Positions 61,201-64,000 of a stretch of DNA of 64,000 nucleotides are shown here, piece by piece. The position numbers were made by a program, and so were the translations under genes. The notes under the pieces were generated by a model. It had not been told where the DNA came from. It saw only the letters and a program-made list of their open reading frames with translations, and ran no database searches. Origin of the DNA: Dokdonella koreensis DS-123 (GTDB taxonomy: Bacteria > Pseudomonadota > Gammaproteobacteria > Xanthomonadales > Rhodanobacteraceae); contig NZ_CP015249.1 in assembly GCF_001632775.1 (NCBI RefSeq), positions 2,460,686 through 2,524,685 on the forward strand, in the 5' to 3' direction. The first letter of the stretch is position 1; every line of letters begins with the position of its first letter.

Positions 61201-62643
61201 GAAGCCACCAGCGCCATCACGTACCAGTACCTGTCGATGGCCAGCGCAGATCCCAACGCCGGGAACGGCAGCGGCGCCCGTGCCGGCCTCGCACTGGAAT
61301 ACGATCGACTGCGCTACCTCTACCCGCAGGGCGCCACGCTGACGAATGGCAAGGCGATTCGCTGGCAGCCGTCACCACAGCCCTTTACGGCACTGGCAAG
61401 CGGCAGCGTGCACATCACCGTCCTGAAGCCGGAGATCGACGTGGAGCCGACGGCGGTGCACGCCAGCACGGCCGTCGACGGAACGGCGACGGCGACACTG
61501 ACGCTCGGCAACCTGGGCAACGTAGCGCTGCAATGGGACGCAGCCCAGGCCCCCGGCGATCGTCCCGGCGAAGCACAGGCAGCGTTCGCATCTCCCACCG
61601 GCTCGGCCGCCGTTCCGGCGATCGCGCATGCCTGGGGAGGCAGGGACAATTCGCGATCGGTGTCGCTCGATGCCGCCGCCCCGCTGTCGCTCGGTCGAAC
61701 CGCCGGCGGCAGCGTGAACATCTGGCCAGTGCACGCCGGCAGCTTCGTCAACAACGATTTCAGCCGCTTCTACCTCATCACGAACTACGGCCGGACTTTC
61801 GACGCCACCTGGCAGGGGGCCCTGGAATGGTTCGATCCATCGACCAGCACCGGCAACCGCACGGTCTTGAGCGGATTCGGCACGGTTGCCATGGACGGTG
61901 ACCGCTGGCGTGGAATGCGCTGGGATCCAAGCACGGCGACGCTGTTCGGAGTAGCGAGCAACTGGGTGGATATCAACTCGCGGCCGCCGTTCCACACGGA
62001 CGTGTACAGCATCAATCCCGTCACCGGCTGGGTGACACGCATCGCCCGCCTCGAAGACGTCGGCGCGTCCGGCATCGCGCTGGCCGATATCGCGATCGAC
62101 AACGACGGCCAGATGTACGGGATCGACATGGGCACGGACACCCTCGTCGCGGTCGACAAGGTGACCGGGCGCGCGCGGCCGGTCGGACTCACCGGCCTGA
62201 ACGTCGGGTACTGGGACGTACAGTCGGTGGACTTCGATCACTCCACCGGAATCCTGTACTACGCGACCTGGGTACAGAATTCGCCGGTTGGCGCACAGAT
62301 GTTCACGCTCGACACGACGACCGGCGCGGCCACCCTCGTCGGCACCATCGGTGATGGCAGCAGCGGTCTACGGGCCATGTCGATCGCCAAGCCTGGCGGC
62401 CCCTGCGTCGATGCTGCCGGGGTGCCGTGGCTGGCGCTGGACCGCGCCGCCGGCTCGATCGGCGCGCTGGAATCGGACACGGTACGGGTCACGCTCGATG
62501 CCAGTGGCCTCGCCACAGGCACCTATCGCGCGAACATCTGCGTCGGCAACAACACGCCGTTCAAGAGCCAGGTCACGATCCCGGTGACGTTCACCGTCAC
62601 CGCTGCGGATCACATCTTCGCCGACGGCTTCGAGACGCCGTAG
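58234..62643 (+). CDS. Large secreted delta-60-repeat protein with GFE C-terminal tail
   Basis: This 1469-residue exported protein has a long signal peptide (core LARLLPIAITLCAGAAPL, cleavage after QAQ about residue 53). Residues 70-410 hold seven delta-60 repeats, each with a QPDGKxxxxG strand and an RLNxDGSxDxxF loop. Three InlB-like repeats follow (about 512-735, with TPxxGxGGxISP and a Cys pair). A nidogen-like region (about 870-1050: MPFPFNFYG, FVVQWHSKRI) and a propeller-like part with xxVDxxTGxA phrases (1150-1400) come next. It ends ADHIFADGFETP. I chose GTG 58234 because GGGGAGAG lies just upstream. It probably coats or extends from the cell surface. Confidence 0.85.
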   Translation: MKRLPQETACHRSAGRSGPGPATPPAPRRGLALARLLPIAITLCAGAAPLQAQGILDPSFVPPSDMNWVNYASVATQVLQPDGKVVLGGIFDLEGTRVIRLNADGSEDASFIKVRADYGIERMLLQPDGKILLGNAVTLNDQPVRRLARLNPDGSLDAGFSFPQVQVSGLVRGLALQPDGKLLITGVNFTDGQGAPIANCIARLNTDGSIDPSFTSPFSLIDPQTCPQALALRADGKILAAGQFPLPDPWSTLVRLNPDGSLDADLTPNTGLSEAVTTLYPLPNGELLAAGFDTTQNRRLIRLNADDTRDADFDVIVKDASGDVGSIYNVFAQPNGKIVIAGRFETINGQRHRHIGRVDADGTVDASFDPAGLGIDAGQVTSLAIQADGRIIISGAFTAVDQVPRHLLARLLVPDPATEQFAFGAARQSVRWQRGGGGPELSQVRFESSANGQNWAPLGRAQWNEGAWELDNLNLPAGTFWLRARAFSITGGMSGGAGGVTGSYSGSVLESTRQLIARVTPGAGPGGAISPATPQYIDTGSTASFTITPDSGQQILAVEGSCGGHLNGTTFNTNAITADCTVQARFTDSTRFVITPSAGPGGSISPGIAQSVAGGTTVQFTVTPDPGHAITSIDGTCGGALAGTTFTTSPATANCTVEARFQITTVTVTASATGGHGSISPASQTRNHGEAATFEVTPDPGYNAVVSGCGGTLTGRTYTTAPLTANCAVTAGFSTYSEAGTSVTVKASLANENPCVSGTSAIEVPAGQDIALCATLTNGTGQFLRPMTVRRSALPGDSNAVRPSLIQINGIASGASYDITDFGLITPRESGDLQVSWSASAGPVQGGSDNVLVPTYTYDDLAPFTALDLSVSPTARDLHLTRPGSSESVRMPFPFNFYGIPTDVLCISNDGALVPANDTCNLFPNGSWYMEIAVAMRPTEDYAQGYEGGTVYTDVVGTAPNRRFVVQWHSKRIVGSNGSAGVTFQALIDEATSAITYQYLSMASADPNAGNGSGARAGLALEYDRLRYLYPQGATLTNGKAIRWQPSPQPFTALASGSVHITVLKPEIDVEPTAVHASTAVDGTATATLTLGNLGNVALQWDAAQAPGDRPGEAQAAFASPTGSAAVPAIAHAWGGRDNSRSVSLDAAAPLSLGRTAGGSVNIWPVHAGSFVNNDFSRFYLITNYGRTFDATWQGALEWFDPSTSTGNRTVLSGFGTVAMDGDRWRGMRWDPSTATLFGVASNWVDINSRPPFHTDVYSINPVTGWVTRIARLEDVGASGIALADIAIDNDGQMYGIDMGTDTLVAVDKVTGRARPVGLTGLNVGYWDVQSVDFDHSTGILYYATWVQNSPVGAQMFTLDTTTGAATLVGTIGDGSSGLRAMSIAKPGGPCVDAAGVPWLALDRAAGSIGALESDTVRVTLDASGLATGTYRANICVGNNTPFKSQVTIPVTFTVTAADHIFADGFETP

Positions 62644-63046
62644 CCGGGCAGCGGCCCCTGAGGAAGTGCCGGCGCCGCAATGCAGCGCCGGCACTTCGCC
62701 ATTGTCCGGTTTCCAACGCGCGCGCAACGGGGCGACCCCACCGACTCGCCCCGGATGCCGCCTTGCCACCGGGCTACCGCCGCGCAAGTCGCGCTGTCGT
62801 CGTGGCCCGTCGCCGCCCAGGAAAGACCACGACGCCCGGGGACTGCATGCAATCCAGAACAGGCCGAGCAGCCGAAGACCGAGCATGTTCGGCCTATTCC
62901 TTTTGCGCCCGACGAAGCACAACCCGATCGGTCCAGAACCGCCGAGAACGAAGCTGATGCCGGACGGTGACTCGCCTGCTGTCGACGGTTGCCGAGGCAG
63001 GTTCCGGAGCTAACGCCCAATGCAACGCCGCTCGGGCAGATGACCG
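62644..63046. other. Intergenic region after the delta-60 gene
   Basis: These 403 bases lie between convergent genes. They hold the long hairpin at 62663-62697; the remainder has short open frames that do not look like proteins. Confidence 0.5.
62663..62697 (+). terminator. Long hairpin after the delta-60 protein gene
   Basis: GAAGTGCCGGCGC (62663-62675) and GCGCCGGCACTTC (62685-62697) make a perfect 13-bp stem with a 9-base loop, 20 bases past the stop. It lacks a clear U-run but is the obvious end of the transcript. Confidence 0.65.
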
Positions 63047-64000
63047 TCACTTCGGCCCCCAGAGAATCTGGCAGCGATCGCCGGCGGTGAAGTAGTCCTC
63101 GAGCACACCGCTGCGGAACGCCAGTGTCAGGTCGCAGTGGAACTGATTCTCGCGCTTCTCGAAATGCGCGACGTTGCCGGCCTGGCCGACCTGGGCGTCA
63201 TAGAACTCGCTGTGGGTGCGGCGATAGACGAGGGTCCTGACCGGCCCGCGGTCGCTGCTGGTCGCGGGCTGGCCCCAGGCGTCGGTCAGTTCGGCTTCGG
63301 TGCGCCCGATCCAGTCTTCGAGCGCGGGCGCGACCTCCTTCTCGCGCTTCAGCCGGTCCTTGCGGCGTTTCTGCAACGCGGCCAGCGCATCGGCATCGCG
63401 CTGGCTCTGCGCGGCGATCCCGCCCGCCTGTGCGACCAGCTTCTCCTTCTCCTTCATGATCTGCTCGACACGGTCATTCTGCTCGGCGATCGGCACGTCG
63501 CTGCTGTAGGCAGGCCGCTTGCCGTCGGTCCACAACTTCTCCCACGCCGCATCGACCACCTTGGGCAGGCTGATCGGCCCCATGTAGATGAAGTTGCGCG
63601 GATCGTTGTTGGCCTCGCGCTCCTCTGCGCGCCGCGCCTGACTCTTCTGGCCCTTGTCGCAGGCGAAGGTCATGATCTGCTGCTCGGTGACATCGGCGGG
63701 CGGGTGGTCGGAGACGTCCGGCCCGCGACGCAAGGCACCGTTCCGCGGGCTGATCTGCACCAGATCGATACGCAGCGTCTTGCGCTGACAATCGACATGG
63801 TAGTTGGCGGTCGTCCAGTCGGGTTGCGACGGCGCCTCGTAGACCGTCGCGGCCTCCACCTTGAAGCGGGTGTCGCTATTGAATTCGGGGCTGATGTAGT
63901 CCTCATCGACCACGGTGAACGTACGATTCGGCCGCTCGCCGCCGGTGTAGACCAGCCACTGGTTGGCCTGCGCAGGGACGGCGATGCCCAGCATGAGGGC
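63047..64000 (-). CDS. Exported protein of unknown function, 5' end beyond the window
   Basis: About 317 residues are visible. The frame continues to the window edge with a signal-peptide end (LMLGIAVPAQANQW), so the true start is probably a few codons beyond base 64000. After the signal come about 80 residues that resemble the surface-adhesin-E-like fold (WLVYTGGERPNRTFTVVDEDYI), a Cys pair, a charged coiled coil (about 170-235, rich in Lys, Glu, Arg and Gln) and a C-terminal part WIGRTEAELTDAWGQPATS. I do not recognise the family with confidence. It faces the delta-60 gene across a hairpin. Confidence 0.65.
   Translation of the reverse strand, partial: ALMLGIAVPAQANQWLVYTGGERPNRTFTVVDEDYISPEFNSDTRFKVEAATVYEAPSQPDWTTANYHVDCQRKTLRIDLVQISPRNGALRRGPDVSDHPPADVTEQQIMTFACDKGQKSQARRAEEREANNDPRNFIYMGPISLPKVVDAAWEKLWTDGKRPAYSSDVPIAEQNDRVEQIMKEKEKLVAQAGGIAAQSQRDADALAALQKRRKDRLKREKEVAPALEDWIGRTEAELTDAWGQPATSSDRGPVRTLVYRRTHSEFYDAQVGQAGNVAHFEKRENQFHCDLTLAFRSGVLEDYFTAGDRCQILWGPK

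Overview
The window is high-GC bacterial chromosome from a gammaproteobacterium of the Xanthomonadales (Lysobacterales), probably Rhodanobacteraceae such as Dokdonella; the genus is a guess from protein style. The order rests on four things: arginine synthesis through N-acetylornithine carbamoyltransferase, a fused N-acetylglutamate synthase/kinase, FabV as enoyl-ACP reductase, and many secreted DUF11 or delta-60 proteins.

Bases 1-8160 are housekeeping: the end of a degenerate EAL protein (FimX-like), marC, two ubiquinone hydroxylases (ubiH and a UbiF/UbiI relative), a probable cobalamin transporter (btuM) beside its adenosyltransferase, an HDAC-family deacetylase, a MetX-family acyltransferase and a thiol dioxygenase. 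A tRNA-Leu(CAA) gene at 7833-8156 is split in the anticodon by a 239-nt group I intron resembling the Azoarcus tRNA-Ile intron.

Bases 8233-15618 hold a cecR-type TetR repressor divergent from a ybhG-ybhF-ybhS-ybhR export operon that ends in its own TolC-like lipoprotein. fabV, a PP2C phosphatase and a PIG-L deacetylase follow. From 27647 down to 18977 nine tightly packed minus-strand genes form an arginine operon: argF', paiB-like, osmC-like, argG, argE', argA/B fusion, GNAT, argC, argH. Its 5' leader (27693-27807) looks like a ribosome-mediated attenuator, with a short Arg-rich peptide, a terminator, and a duplicated 11-mer that allows an antiterminator.

After tRNA-Ala(CGC) at 28028-28103 comes a small repeat-rich segment and an amidohydrolase. 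Bases 29.9-62.6 kb form a cell-surface and signalling region: a 2659-residue DUF11 protein with an IPTL-like sorting tail; an ECF sigma factor and transmembrane Hanks kinase; an Ig/FN3 secreted protein; a DUF1615 lipoprotein; a DUF1428 protein; a beta-helix secreted protein; a second ECF sigma/kinase pair; a three-gene membrane/oxidoreductase operon; and a CadC-like TPR regulator ahead of a 1469-residue delta-60 protein. Three of the secreted proteins end in the same short tail, [IL]FxxGF[DE]. The window closes inside a minus-strand gene for an exported protein.

All calls come from reading the sequence; no database search or folding program was run. Long open frames lying opposite or within these genes are GC-driven shadows and are left out.
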